Counted from the stretch's first letter, positions 36,401-46,732 are shown. The stretch: DNA of 64,000 nt from Bolinopsis microptera (GCF_026151205.1 NC_087079.1:12452635-12516634), one strand, 5' to 3'. Numbers and translations are program-made. The notes: a model not told the origin generated them from the letters alone.

Positions 36401-36753
36401 CTCACTCCACAGATCAATGTCCAACCTCCAGTCTTCATAGCAGCGACCTTCCTTGTAAGCCGGTGGAGCCTTGTATCCAGTCCTATTGTTACCCAAGCTT
36501 GGTGCAGGTGTCTCCTCTGAGTTTTCACCTGTCATCACGGTAGATCTCAAATCAGCAGGTTCACTTCCTTGCTACCAATGTGAAATGGCAAGTACCAGTG
36601 AAAGCAATGAAACACCAAGGGTATAAGGGAAGGGATATCAAACAAGGCTCCACTAGCCTAAGACACATAAACAGGGAACATATCACCTGAAACAGTTATA
36701 TAGTAGTAATTGAAAGTATTAAAACTATGTTAATGGAAATACAAACATTCACA
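33479..36753 (-). mobile_element. LTR retrotransposon with 175-bp LTRs
   Basis: LTRs at 33479-33653 and 36579-36753 look identical and begin TGTGAAATGG and end ATTCACA. On the - strand a primer-binding site TTGGTAGCAAGGAAG follows the 5' LTR, and a polypurine tract AAAGAAAGGGGAGAT precedes the 3' LTR. The insert splits a LINE between FVTNP and ENDIRY. I see no 5-base target duplication (CCC on one side, CTG on the other), which is odd for so young an element. Confidence 0.9.
34022..36535 (-). CDS. Gag-protease-integrase polyprotein of a defective LTR retrotransposon
   Basis: One open frame of about 837 codons from the ATG at 36535. In order: a gag region (YKAPPAYKEGRCYEDW...), a CCHC zinc knuckle CFECGEKGHIVRFC, an aspartic protease AVIDSGCTKTVVG, a GAG-pre-integrase region LHRQFAHAPAYKLQSM with CSNCEVCQ, then an abrupt jump from VAMDLKTV to GGYSPYQLVLGKNP. 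The jump removes most of the integrase core. No reverse transcriptase or RNase H follows. The intact frame with missing enzymes suggests a non-autonomous element that depends on partners. The layout with pre-integrase and integrase early is Ty1/copia-like; the DSGCTKT protease is atypical, so family assignment is tentative. Confidence 0.8.
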   Translation of the reverse strand: MTGENSEETPAPSLGNNRTGYKAPPAYKEGRCYEDWRLDIDLWSEFTALPKKRRATAFLLELNEGKVKNHVRSLGKEVLIAEDGLEQIIARLDKIYKEDSSHIAYKIYCKFEQYERRDEMNLQSYISEFEKLYDDLKKHKIELPEEVLAYRVLNSAKLAPEKVDLALATVKSMTYAEMAKTIGKIFTRLPNTDSQQHGSETTVIKSEPEECNFTYNNNWRRDSRGGSRGSGSYSGPYRNNRGTNRGTSFPYNSGDARTRFNSGCFECGEKGHIVRFCPKKARGAQYFAEEEMESENSGSAYVTLMVEETTCTLIQEKPDFSSLVFETLSCAVIDSGCTKTVVGRNWVEQYAETLGEEERRMMTPTECATPFKFGDGKKVTSVEKIKIPGRIGTQKILIDANVVSCDLPLLLSKPSLKKAGAVIDLTKDTMMFNGEQVKLLECKSGHYCVPLCNRRRCLSDSSVQLVLTVTEDTMGGTDEKEMKKKALKLHRQFAHAPAYKLQSMLRNAGFTKKEFMKVLEIVCSNCEVCQRYAKPKPRPVVGLPRGTVFNDCVAMDLKTVQGQMSGGYSPYQLVLGKNPPLPNVVDNHLPALEEKVASRHLEDNLRAMRTAREEFIKAENSAKIKHVLRSQVTTCQDTVLEMGEKVLYKRNNSDRWSGPGVVIGRDGQTFVVKHGFQIVKVHPCHISKKTTQDQEKHQFVSPESNDGTEKRMVDEDQTPRYFSEEVSLEQRASREKELRIPTTSTVVTADTRELVTQVIVPTASRQQESVEKIELPKVKTHVLFRAKYPEDGEEETWEKVYILVEQEKPLEKYAKCLNIQLDGESTTQCVDWSELAS

Positions 36754-37157
36754 GGGTTTGTGACAAAATCTTCATAAAATTTATTTTTGCGATCACATGC
36801 GCACCGTAACCATTCTTGGATCCACGGCTTTGTGTTTTTACGGCGGCCTGGTTTACTCTTTTTTGCCTTAATTGGGAAATTTCGGTCGTATAGTTCACTA
36901 TATTTTTTATCGAAAGCCTCAAATTTTTCATCTACAGAATCATAGTTATTAACCAAGTTCCAGTCTACCGCAGAAATGTCGTTCTCGAACTTTTGGATAC
37001 TGTCATCGTTTATTACTCGAGAAGACATTTCTGTTGTATCTTCTTGAAGTTTACAACTGAGCCTATTCTGATCAACCATGATTGTGACAAAAGTTGCCAA
37101 GTGGTCAGAGATTGACTCAGAAATTACTCCCGATTTTGTAACAGCGTGGCAATTATT
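36754..37157 (-). pseudogene. LINE endonuclease end and linker (5' part of the interrupted LINE)
   Basis: It reads ...KSGVISESISDHLATFVTI, the C-terminal SDH region of an APE-type endonuclease, then a linker with KKSKPGRRKNTKPWIQEWL and KNKFYEDFVTNP. It stops at the LTR border and continues at 33478. The catalytic front of the endonuclease is missing. Confidence 0.75.
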
Positions 37158-37520
37158 GACTTACAGGCAACTGGGTCCTTTTACCAGCCACAATAAAATT
37201 GGTCATGCCAGTACTGTCATAAACTGTAACCAACTATTTAAAAATTAGATATCTTTTGCTAAATTTTAAATTTTAAGTCATAGAGCAATCCTCTCAATTT
37301 TAAAATTTTTAAGAATTATATTTTACCCTAACTATGATGTGGTGGCATTTCATACTTAACTAAATTTCAACTTTGAAAGTAAATAGATTATTAGTGACAA
37401 CAAAATTATAGTTTAAGACATCCATTCTGCATTGTGTTTCCAATATTAGAATTTATGATATGTATTGATTGAATAATTGGTAATAAATTTAACTTTTGTT
37501 TTATTAACTTTTGTTTTATT

Positions 37521-37589
37521 AATAGTGGGGCCAGTCAGAAGGAATAGTAAAACAACTCCTAAGTTTACCTTCAGGTCGACTCTCATCAT
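37521..37589 (-). pseudogene. Start and signal peptide of pentraxin copy 4
   Basis: ATGATG at 37589 opens MMRVDLKVNLGVVLLFLLTG, homologous to the starts of copies 1-3. It breaks at AATAGTGGGG, exactly where 27430 breaks off. AATA at both borders fits a 4-base target duplication. The flank that follows (37590-38146) matches the 5' flank of the other units and resumes at 41519-42275 after a second insertion. Confidence 0.8.
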
Positions 37590-38146
37590 ATTTATCAATA
37601 ACTATTTGGAAAGTATGAAATGAAATTTAACACTTTATTTACACCCTACATAAACAATAAAAATCATCAAAGATAGAGATCACTAATATCAGATCGGCTA
37701 TCCATAACATGTAATACCAAAGTAACATCATCAAAAGACAAGTTCAAATTTAGGGACAACTGGGACTTCTATGAAACAAATTATATAATTTTTGAATCGT
37801 TCAAAAATGGAACTGTAAAAATAATTCTGAAAATTCCAAGTACAACGATTGGTGTTATTAGCTCAAGTAAAATTTAGAGAAATAACGTCGCAAAGAATAA
37901 TGAAAAGGTTGCAAAGTGGGCACTTTATAAAGGTTACCTTAGGTGGGGCTGGGGTAAGAATGTTGGTAGGATAAGAATGTTGTGACAACCTAGATTTATG
38001 AGTATGGGTTTATAAACATGTTAACGTAAGATTTCTGGTGAGACCAGTTATCTGACTGTTGTTTTGGTCGGTTACTATGAACATAACGTTAAACCTTCAG
38101 AATCCTATTGTTCCTGTAATATTCGACTATCTGAAAGATTTCAACA

Positions 38147-40191
38147 GTAATAAAAGAAACCGTTATGATGACTACAAAGAATATAGAAAGGCTCTAAAAA
38201 AGGTTCGTAAAAAAGCTGTATCTGAATATTATTCTGACAAGTTTCTTGAAACTCAGGGAAATTCCAAGAAAACCTGGGAACTGATAAATAAAATTCGTGG
38301 CAAACAGAAACGTGATATCAGACCTATATTTACCATAGACAATGAAAAGATAACTGATCGCAGAGTTATAGCTAATGAATTCAATAAGTATTTTGTATCC
38401 CTAGCATCTAACCTTAATGCAGCCTACACAGAACTAGGAGAGATACAAATAAATCAGCTTCCAAGTTTCTGTGACTTCTTACCTAAATCGAATACAGCTA
38501 ATATATATCTACATGACTGCTCACCTGAGGAGGTGGCTAAGATCATATCGGAACTTAAGAATGGCAAGGCTAGCGACATACCAGTACATATAGTAAAGGC
38601 AGTATCAGGCAAAATTAGCCCACTACTATCGGTATTGTACAACGAATGTATGCAACAGGGATTTTTTCCAGACGACCTAAAAGTAGGTAAAATAAGTCCA
38701 ATATATAAGAAAGAAAATGCTGAGCTTCTTGAAAATTACAGGCCTATCTCAACCTTAGCAATATTCGGTAAAATACTTGAAAAAATCATATTCTCCAGGC
38801 TTTACAGTTTCTTTCAGTCGCAAGGATTATTATATGAAAATCAATATGGCTTTAGAAAAAATCACTCGACAAGCCATGCACTCAACTTTTCTGTCGACTA
38901 CATTGAAAAATCTTTAAGAGATAAAAATCACGTACTAGGCATCTTCATTGATTTAAGTAAAGCTTTTGACACAATCTGTCATGATAAACTGCTTAAAAAA
39001 CTGAATGATTATGGAATTCGAGGGACTGCAAATAAATTGATAGCCAGTTACCTTTCTAATAGACAGCAATATGTTTCAGTACTTGGAGAAGAATCCGAAA
39101 AACTGTCTGTAATATTTGGTGTTCCTCAGGGGTCAGTATTAGGTCCCTTGCTTTTCATTATCTACATCAATGAAATATATAGAGTATCAGACCTAGGTAA
39201 GTTTATACTTTTTGCCGATGACACCAACATATTTGTTGTAGATAAATGTATAAAAACACTTTACTGCAAAGCTAATAAAATTCTTAAACTTGTTCATCAG
39301 TATATGAAGAGTAACTTGCTGCATATCAACATAAAGAAATGTTGCTATATCCACTTTAAGCCGAACTGTAGAAATGAACCAGATTCAAACACCAATGAAT
39401 TAGAACTGACACTAAATAATATAGTAATTAAAAAGGTGGAGGAAACTAAGTTTCTTGGAGTCATTATTGACCAAAAACTGAACTGGGATGCTCACTTAAG
39501 AGCGTTAAACCGTAAATTGAAATGTGAGATAGGTAGACTATGTGGAATTAGACGCTGTGTACCTAAAAAACTATATAAGGACCTGTACCACACCCCCCTT
39601 TTTGAATCACACCTATGTTATGGAATATCTGTTTGGGGAGGTGTATCAAATAATAAACTAGAAGCCATATTTAAAACACAAAAGAAATGCATAAGAATTC
39701 TCTTTGGTGATAATGATGCATACTTCAATAAGTTCAAAACATGTGCCAGAGTAAGGCCTATCACTAGGGATAAGACCGGTAAAGTTATCAAGCAGATGTT
39801 AGGCAAAGATTTCTTTGAACTAGAACACAGTAAACCAATCTGTAACGAGTATAACTTCCTGACTGTCCACAATCTTCATAAGTTGCACTGTTTACTGGAA
39901 ATGTTCAAAATTAATAAGTTCCAATCACCAATCTCAATGTTCTCTTTATTCAACAGGTCACCAAGACGAGACAACTACTTCATCCCACCCACTCCATCCT
40001 CACTATTCATCTATCAATCAACTAGTATTTGGAATCACTGCCGTAAGTCAACAAGTGAAATAGACTTCTCCACTCCCATCAGTATATTCAAGAATAATCT
40101 TAAGAAATCTTTGTTAGAACTACAGTCTAAATATGACCGACAACTTTGGTGCAGTTACAACTTTGATGCAAATGAATTATCATTGAAATAG
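38147..40191 (+). pseudogene. LINE reverse transcriptase, endonuclease lost by 5' truncation
   Basis: About 680 codons. It starts inside the endonuclease-RT linker (KKVRKKAVSEYYSDKF, TWELINKIRGKQKR) and has LENYRPISTLAIFGKILEKI, ENQYGFRKNHSTSHAL, GIFIDLSKAFDTICHD, FGVPQGSVLGPLLFIIYIN, catalytic LFADDTN and KFLGVIIDQKLNWD, then a full C-terminal region. The frame happens to stay open upstream into the pentraxin flank (VTMNITLN... to DYLKDFNS), a chance fusion. It is related to, but clearly distinct from, the LINE at 48930-51256. Confidence 0.85.
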
Positions 40192-40742
40192 GTTGATTTA
40201 GTAAACATAATCACATGAGTAAACCACGGTGTTATTGCAAAAAACCATGACAAGGGTATCAGACCTATATTAATCTAAGAGACGACACAAAACGAATCAT
40301 CATACAACAAATTTTAAAATCCTGCGGCACAGGATCTTGTTGTTTTCCCACTCTACCTCTCCCAAACCCCTCTCTCCTTCTCCTCTCTTCAGGTTTATTC
40401 TTCAATTTTTAAAAAAATTAGATAGCAGATGTATTTTCTTTTAAATGAAGTAATGGCATTATACATTGATTGGTATCGTATGTATGTTGTGTATAGTGTT
40501 TGCTGACTGGGTATATGCTATATATTTTGAGGCTCACGACGTCTCGTCCCATGGGTGGAGTTGTAGGCTGAGTATGTGTTCTCCTTACTTCGTATGGGGA
40601 AACATTGACAGGTTTGCCTTAGCCTTTGGGACGAGTGTTTGCCCACCGGGGATCCAAAAATATGATTATCATGGACATTACTTTGACACATAAACTAATC
40701 AAACGACTTGAATGATTCCAGAAAATTTTACTAACTGCATTT
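38147..40742 (+). mobile_element. CR1/Jockey-like LINE, 5'-truncated, in pentraxin unit 4 flank
   Basis: It begins within ATTTCAACAG|TAATAAAAG, where the pentraxin unit normally continues TCCTGTTCAAGG, and is followed directly by the 0.8-kb repeat copy B. The bases TCCTG of the target are missing, suggesting a small deletion on insertion. Coding ends at 40191, then about 550 bases of 3' flank. Confidence 0.75.
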
Positions 40743-40743
40743 A

Positions 40744-41513
40744 GCTAGTTTATAGTAAATACACACGATCGCAGAATAGAGGAGCACAATTGGGTTCTTT
40801 GTTCTGCGACTGTGTTTCCTCGGTGGGCCGACAGGTTTTTGTTGTGTAGTAGTGCTGGGGAAAAAAAAAAAAAAAACGCTTTAACTATCAATGAGAGTAC
40901 AAATTTTTAATTCTTGACCTTAGTGCCACAGTTTCTGTGGTAAAAACAAATTTATAGTTAAACGTTATATAATGTAGAAGGGCATGATTTACTCACATCA
41001 CTAAGCATCTGGATGGATAATTAGCACACAAGGATAAATTGACCTTTAAACATGACCACCAACTATACCACGTAACCATAGCTCCGAAATAAATAAATTG
41101 CTCTACATAGAAACATCTGGCCTGATCCTATCACATTGTGGTCCCCAGGGGTTCGGTAAAGCCCTTACAGGCAACTGGGTCCTTTTACCAGCCACAATAA
41201 AATTGGTCATGCCAGTACTGTCATAAACTGTAACCAACTATTTAAAAATTAGACATCTTTAGCTAAATTTTAAATTTTAAGTCATAGAGCAATCTTCTTA
41301 ATTTTAAAATTTTTAAGAATTATATTTTACCCTAACTATGATGTGGTGGCATTTCATACTTAACTAAATTTCAACTTTGAAAGTAAATAGATTATTAGTG
41401 ACAACAAATTATAGTTTAAGACATCCATTCTGCATTGTGTTTCCAATATTAGAATTTATGATATGTATTGATTGAATAATTGGTAATAAATTTAACTTTT
41501 GTTTTATTATTAT
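40744..41513. mobile_element. Unclassified repeat of about 0.8 kb (copy B, uninterrupted)
   Basis: It has the same sequence in the same order as the three pieces of copy A, without the Penelope-like element and LINE. It therefore supplies the empty sites for both insertions. No coding frame and no terminal repeats. Confidence 0.7.
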
Positions 41514-41737
41514 TTATTTGTTCAAGGAGTTAAGGCGCATAGCGTTGACACATTGCAACTGCTGCACTTTCGCTTTTGGGTACTAATATCAGACGAAGCC
41601 TTATATCACGGTCAACTCTTTGAAATATGGAATTTACTGTTCAGCAAGAAAAGTTATTTATTTGAATACATAGTTTGTTGGGCATCATTTCTATTATTGA
41701 GAAAATACAGTTTTTTACTCGCGATCTTATTTCATTA

Positions 41738-42097
41738 GCGCAGGTAGCGCAGTTGGTTAGAACGCCTGTCTTACAATCGTTAGGTTGCGAGTTCGAAACC
41801 CACTGACTGCCTGGTCGTGGGGTGAGCGTCGTGGACGTTCAGCTAAGGATCATGAGTGGTCTATGCAGCCCCCCGGTCTACTCAGCCGAATACTCGAGAA
41901 ATCGGGTGTGAGGGTTAAATGAGGAGCTGCACATTGCAGCAAAGTCTCGGACGAAGAAAGTATGGTACACACTACCTTAACCGTCACTGGCCAAAAAGAT
42001 CCTTCGGCTTCCTGTAATTGGCTGGTTGCACTTGTGTAACATTGTGGCTGTTGGAATACACCGAAGTAAAATAAGTGTCTAGATAATAAAAAAAAAA
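41738..42097 (+). mobile_element. tRNA-derived SINE
   Basis: The head resembles a tRNA gene: A-box-like GTAGCGCAGTTGG and B-box-like GAGTTCGAAACCC about 45 bases apart, as in internal pol III promoters. About 270 bases of unrelated body and an ATAATA(A)n tail follow. The empty site is visible in pentraxin units 1 and 2 (TTTCATTAAGATTTC), with ATTA/TTA repeated at the borders here. It will be transcribed by pol III if active. It is not a functional tRNA. Confidence 0.85.
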
Positions 42098-42811
42098 AAT
42101 TAAGATTTCACCTCGCCATAATAAAATCAATAACGTTATTTTTACAATATAACGTCACTGTAAGGTAAACGATTACAGTAGCAGTAGTATTTACAACTCT
42201 GCACTTCCCCATCACTATAATATCTCGAGCACGTTTTAAAGTTATGTGAAATCTGAGGTTTACAATTATCTAGGTTTTTAAAACTATCAACTACTGCAGT
42301 ATTAAGGAAGATAATCCTACAAAAAATAGAAAAGCGAGGATGCTCCTATCATCATTATCATTTACTGAAGCGAAGTAATTTGCAACAGGTAGCAAGGGTA
42401 ATTGGGAGATTAGGTTTGGCCATTATACAGCCACTATACGGCCACGACACGGTATAAAATTTGGAACATCAGTCTTCTCTCATACCACCGAATAATCCCC
42501 AGGGTAATGTTCATTATTTTCACAATAAATCATAAAAAAGGGCTGACAATTAGACAGTGTGATCTTGCCAAGTTTTACATGTTTTGTGTATACTGTATAA
42601 CATGTTTGCAGCTTTATTACATCTATTCAAGTGCATATAATATTTGCATTTTTACCTTCTTTCTCGCAAGATGATTGTTGGCGATCAAATGTACACAGGT
42701 CAAATCAAAGTGTATGCTCAAAATATTTTGATAAAATAAAATAATATACATATTATCATAGATATAAGGTGTAACACCTAATCTGTAGTACCTACTAAGT
42801 ACAGTAAATAC
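42098..42811. other. End of pentraxin unit 4 flank and PLD intron
   Basis: Homology to the pentraxin 5' flank ends near 42275 (ACAATTATC). The rest is unremarkable AT-rich intron DNA of the 28-kb PLD intron. Confidence 0.5.
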
Positions 42812-44015
42812 CTCATGAGTTCCGATAGAGTCGTTCTTCCCAATATCATCGTCTACCACCTCTATCGATAACACGTCTCCAATATGGTTGATAAATGTGA
42901 CGAACTTCTGATTCCAGATTGGGCTCGTACTAAATAGATATTGCTTAAAGTTATTGGTGATATTTATCGTCGTCGATTCTCTACAGATATATTATGTCAT
43001 TTTAAACATACTGAATGGAGTAAATTAAAACATTAAGTAAACACTATGAACATAGCAGACGATGTAAATTATATTGTAACTTACTTGTCTTCTACAATGC
43101 TAGTTTTGGCTATCTTTGCTCCATCGAGTTTGACCTGAGTGGAATCGGCACTTTAGCAAAATAAAACTTAAAATGAAACATGCACTAGGAATGTGCATTT
43201 TTTGGCTTTGCAGATACAAAAATCATATTTTCTACCTTAACTTTAAAAGGAAGCATTTAATGGTGTTTTGTTATCAATAACGCATATATAAATGTGCTAG
43301 TTGCGGTTATTTTGCACCCTTCCAAAAGTCTCTAGCACATTCCTATCGAAGTTTTAGAAAAATCTGTACATACGAAAACCGACAAATATGCCTAAATTTG
43401 TTGTATGACTTTGAGGTCCAAAAGATCAACTTTCCAGTTGAATAAACACATTTTTGAGGGCATCAAAAACTGCGCCAGAATTCAGAGAACATTTAAATGT
43501 CAAGCATCAAAACAATCCGATGTTCCTTGACGGAATTTTTGGTCAAAACAAGCCTGAAAAGTAAAATTACCACTCTTGGACTTTTAAAAATTTATAAAAA
43601 TGCAGCCTTTTCAGAAACGATATCAAGATTTTACACTGATCTTGAACAAGATATGAATAAACTTCTTGCAGAATTTCAGCTCGATATCAACAAAAAAACA
43701 CTCATGGGGGCCAGAGTAAGAGTTTAAAACATGTGCTCTAAAATGGATGTTCCCGGTTTCCATAATCATAATATATTACAGTCAAATTTACTAACCAGTC
43801 TGAGCATTATTCCAGCCTAAACATTCTTTGTCACCATTGTTTTTATATAAGTTCATTGCTGTATAATTCTGTATCATTTGATTAAAGTTTCAAATTAAAT
43901 CACTCACCTTGACATAAGCATCAGTAGCTCCAGCAAAGAAACCATCCGTGTCGGGAAGATCGATAGCCTCCTTAATCTCCACGTGGATCAGGCCTCGCAC
44001 CGTGGGCTCAGACAT
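42812..44015 (-). CDS. C2-type phospholipase D, exons 1-3 (start and C2 domain)
   Basis: Exons are 43908-44015, 43085-43134 and 42812-42929. They splice in phase to give MSEPTVRGLIHVEIKEAIDL..., then FFAGATDAYVKVKLDG, TSIVEDNTSPIWNQKF and a LSIEVVDDDIGKNDSIG segment, with the calcium-binding aspartates of a C2 domain in their usual places. The next exon in phase is 14798-14944 ([11 protein letters not shown] to [10 protein letters not shown]), which completes the C2 fold. The gap of about 28 kb holds the pentraxin genes. The C2 domain should recruit the enzyme to membranes on a calcium signal. A 3' splice site (CACTTAG) lies 9 bases before the ATG, so an upstream non-coding exon or a trans-spliced leader is likely. 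Intron 43135-43907 holds nothing I recognise. Confidence 0.88.
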
Positions 44016-44180
44016 GACACCCAACTAAGTGAGTGTGTTACAAGTGGGTATATCTTGATTCAAACCAGTCACCAATAAAATAAATATTCCCACTGTATTT
44101 GAAATGAGACAAACAATTAAGAAAGACAAACGGTTACATACGCTAATCAAACTGCTTATAACGCTGCAGTTGCACAATAA

Positions 44181-44305
44181 GATTGATACTGCAGATTGAT
44201 ACTGCAGATTGATACTGCAGATTGCAATACTGCAGATTGATACTGCAGATTGATACTGCAGATTGATACTGCAGATTGATACTGCAGATTGATACTACAG
44301 ATTGA
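44181..44305. repeat. 13-bp tandem repeat (ATTGATACTGCAG)
   Basis: About ten units just upstream of PLD. The stretch after it, 44306-45038, shows no gene or ordered feature. Confidence 0.9.
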
Positions 44306-45038
44306 CACCAGTAGTTTGACGAAATCTTTTTTATTTGTTGAGTACCCAGCGGCGTAACTTTGCATCTTGGCGACCCACCGAAAAAGCGCCCCCTATTTGC
44401 GCCCGTCCTATCATATTTTACCTTTAAGTTTTTATATTCATAGACATGTCTGAGTGGTTATGTTTTGTTGTTTCACACACATTCAAATTATGATGGCCGT
44501 CCATCAATAATTTAGAATAAAATTAAAAATCTTAATGCTAAATAGTTAATACACTTCAAGATACTAGAATAAATGTTCATATAACAAAATATTTGACTTT
44601 ACCATGCAGTCACTTGACGTTTCAAAATGAAACTGAGATTGAAGATGCAGTTACTGGACCAAAGACCAGTGGTTCTCAGTGGTTAGTGAAACAAAAGTTT
44701 CCCAAATTATCTATATCAATTTGAAGCAGTCCATATTTATTTTTTTGTGAACTAAACAGCTAAAGTAGAAAAACTGTTCCCATAATATTACGATAGTATC
44801 TAAATTAAAGATTTTTGTTTAAACACAGTCTAATATCGCTTTATTCATTTTACGCCAAATCTGAAATCTCTATTTATTGTTTATGAACATTATAACATGG
44901 GTCACCAGTGAACTGCTTCTTTCCCCTGTTTATTAAAACAACAACACTTTTACAATTACACTTCATCTTTGAAAAATATTCATACTTATTTTATTAATGT
45001 CACGTAACACTTGTGTTGCAGACGGATAATTTGTCCAT

Positions 45039-45266
45039 AATTAATGGACTAGCCCAGCGCGCGCTACTTCGTAGCACTTGCCTCGGGCCATTTTAAAAGA
45101 AAGCGGCGCGGCGCGCGCGCTACTTCAAAGAAATATAGATGAGTAACATCTGTCAAACAAATGGTATTTTCCTTAATTGCTTTAAAGAAGCGCGCGCCGC
45201 TTAAGCTTTATTTTCAAATTTTTTGCCGCTACGAAGTAGCGCGGCCGCCGAGTTAGTCCATTAATT
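45039..45266. mobile_element. Short GC-rich inverted-repeat element
   Basis: The ends AATTAATGGACTA(G/A)C are inverted copies, and the match continues inward through a GCGCGCGCTAC/TTCGTAGC segment, about 40 bases with gaps. The length of about 228 bp and the absence of coding suggest a MITE. The target duplication is unclear because the border is AATT-rich. Confidence 0.55.
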
Positions 45267-46732
45267 AACAATAAACAACACTTGTGTTAAACTTATTACT
45301 AAAAAAACAAAAGTGTGGGACGAACTTGACGGATTTTACTCGTTTTAATTTCGTCGAAGTAGCGCGCGCCACTTTCTTCTCGCCGGGCCAAATCATTAAC
45401 AATGGTCAACTGTCAAGGGACAAACGCGCGAATTCACAAAAAATAAAAAAGAATATTCATGATGACAGTATCACATGTCATTAAAAATTGCAAAATCACA
45501 AATATTGACGAAATATAATTGATACAAATACTCATATTTATAATTTAGATAAGCAGCTATAGCGCTTACCTGAAGACCTCAGGCTATTATGTTCATGACG
45601 AATAGAGATTCGGCGGAATGACAGGCTGAGCGCGGCCCAGTAACTATAGCGCTCGCCGCTTTTTTCTTGACGCGAAATACTGGGCACGTGCCGAACCGGG
45701 TTAGTTCATTGCATTAGCAATAAACGATATTACCTGGCACGCCAATCTCAATGCGCGGCGCTCTTTTCGAGTTATATACAGTATACAGCTTTGACAGGAG
45801 CAAGCTTCACCTAACCATGTGCTTTCGCGCCACTTCGGGCGCGCTTGTTTCACACCGTGAGGCGGGCGCGCGCTACTGCAAGCGCAAGGGCTCTGGAGAG
45901 AGCAAGGAGCGAGCAATGGAAAGCAAGCTAAGTAATAAAAATAATAAACGGGGCCGAAATAATTTCTTTTTTTTGGGCAGCTGACTTAAAAGATATTTGG
46001 ACTCTAAACATTTTTAAATTGCAGTGATATTTTTGGAGTATAACCCGTGAAAGTTTGTTTCATTTGTTTTGTGTGCTCTTTTCTGCAGCCTATTTTGCTT
46101 TTCTTGTGATAGAGACTTCTGGGTTATCAGTACTTGTATTCAAATCGCAAAAGATTGAAATAGTTTTTATTTAGAGCTTTCGCCACAGAAATCATTCCAG
46201 GTGATCATTCCAGCATACAAAAGGCTGAAAGTGTAACAAGGCTTTCACTGTAGCACAACAAAAATGTCACAACAGTTTACCATCAGTGTCACAAGACTGT
46301 AGCTGTAATGTGACCATTATATGTTAGTACTACTTCAATTTAATCGTTCAGAAAAGACTGGAGATTCGAATTCTTTCTGCGACTTGGGCACAAGTACTAG
46401 AAAAACTCCAAATCTGTGCACCAGGGTATTTTATATTAATAGTGGAACTACAATTTTAAGATTTATCTTTGATGTTATGATGATGTTTATGTCAGAATAT
46501 TGATTCGATTTGTTTGGAATGGTGGTGGATGAACACTTGAGGTTCTAATTTTGGCTGTTTCGACGTCTTTAATTAAAAATTTATGTTTCTGACCCTTGTG
46601 TTATAATTGCCTCTACTCGTTTATTCTTCTGGATTCTGACACCCTTCACAATAACCAATATAAATAGGATCTTATTGTTGTTTATTTTCTGTATTTATAC
46701 TAGGTCATTCAACTTCATTCTCATCAGGTGAC
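45267..46732. other. Region upstream of ZNRD2 with GC-rich patches
   Basis: Patches rich in GCGCGC and related to the preceding element lie at 45350-45380, 45620-45720 and 45750-45900, in otherwise AT-rich DNA. They may be decayed copies of the same element or part of a promoter. No exon is recognised. A 3' splice-like site, TTCTCATCAG, ends at 46727, five bases before the ZNRD2 ATG. Confidence 0.4.

Larger units (their letters stand above)
31119..37157 (-). mobile_element. CR1/Jockey-like LINE, 5'-truncated, interrupted by an LTR element
   Basis: The 3' end is the tail TCAATCAATCAAATCAA at 31119-31136, preceded by about 350 bases of 3' untranslated region. CTT borders both sides, compared with CCCTTACAGG in the empty sister copy. 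The 5' end breaks off inside the endonuclease. An LTR element splits it at 33478/36754. Confidence 0.8.
27431..37520. mobile_element. Unclassified repeat of about 0.8 kb (copy A), opened by later insertions
   Basis: Three pieces, 27431-27650, 30910-31118 and 37158-37520, line up in order with the uninterrupted copy at 40744-41513. The left end begins AGTTTATAGTAAATACACAC and the right end finishes AACTTTTGTTTTATT. I find no inverted or direct terminal repeats and no coding frame. The middle piece ends with CCCAGGGGTTCGGTAAAGCC, which resembles the 3' end of CR1-like LINEs, so it may be a chimera of LINE tails. AATA flanks it in the pentraxin copy 4 gene. Confidence 0.6.

Noticed and set aside
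38059-38146. Start of a host-LINE fusion protein
   Set aside because: The upstream 29 or so codons are the pentraxin unit flank, open by chance; the same flank in units 1 and 2 leads nowhere.
41738-41811. A tRNA gene
   Set aside because: The A and B boxes are present, but the stems do not close and a SINE body and tail follow. It is called a SINE head.
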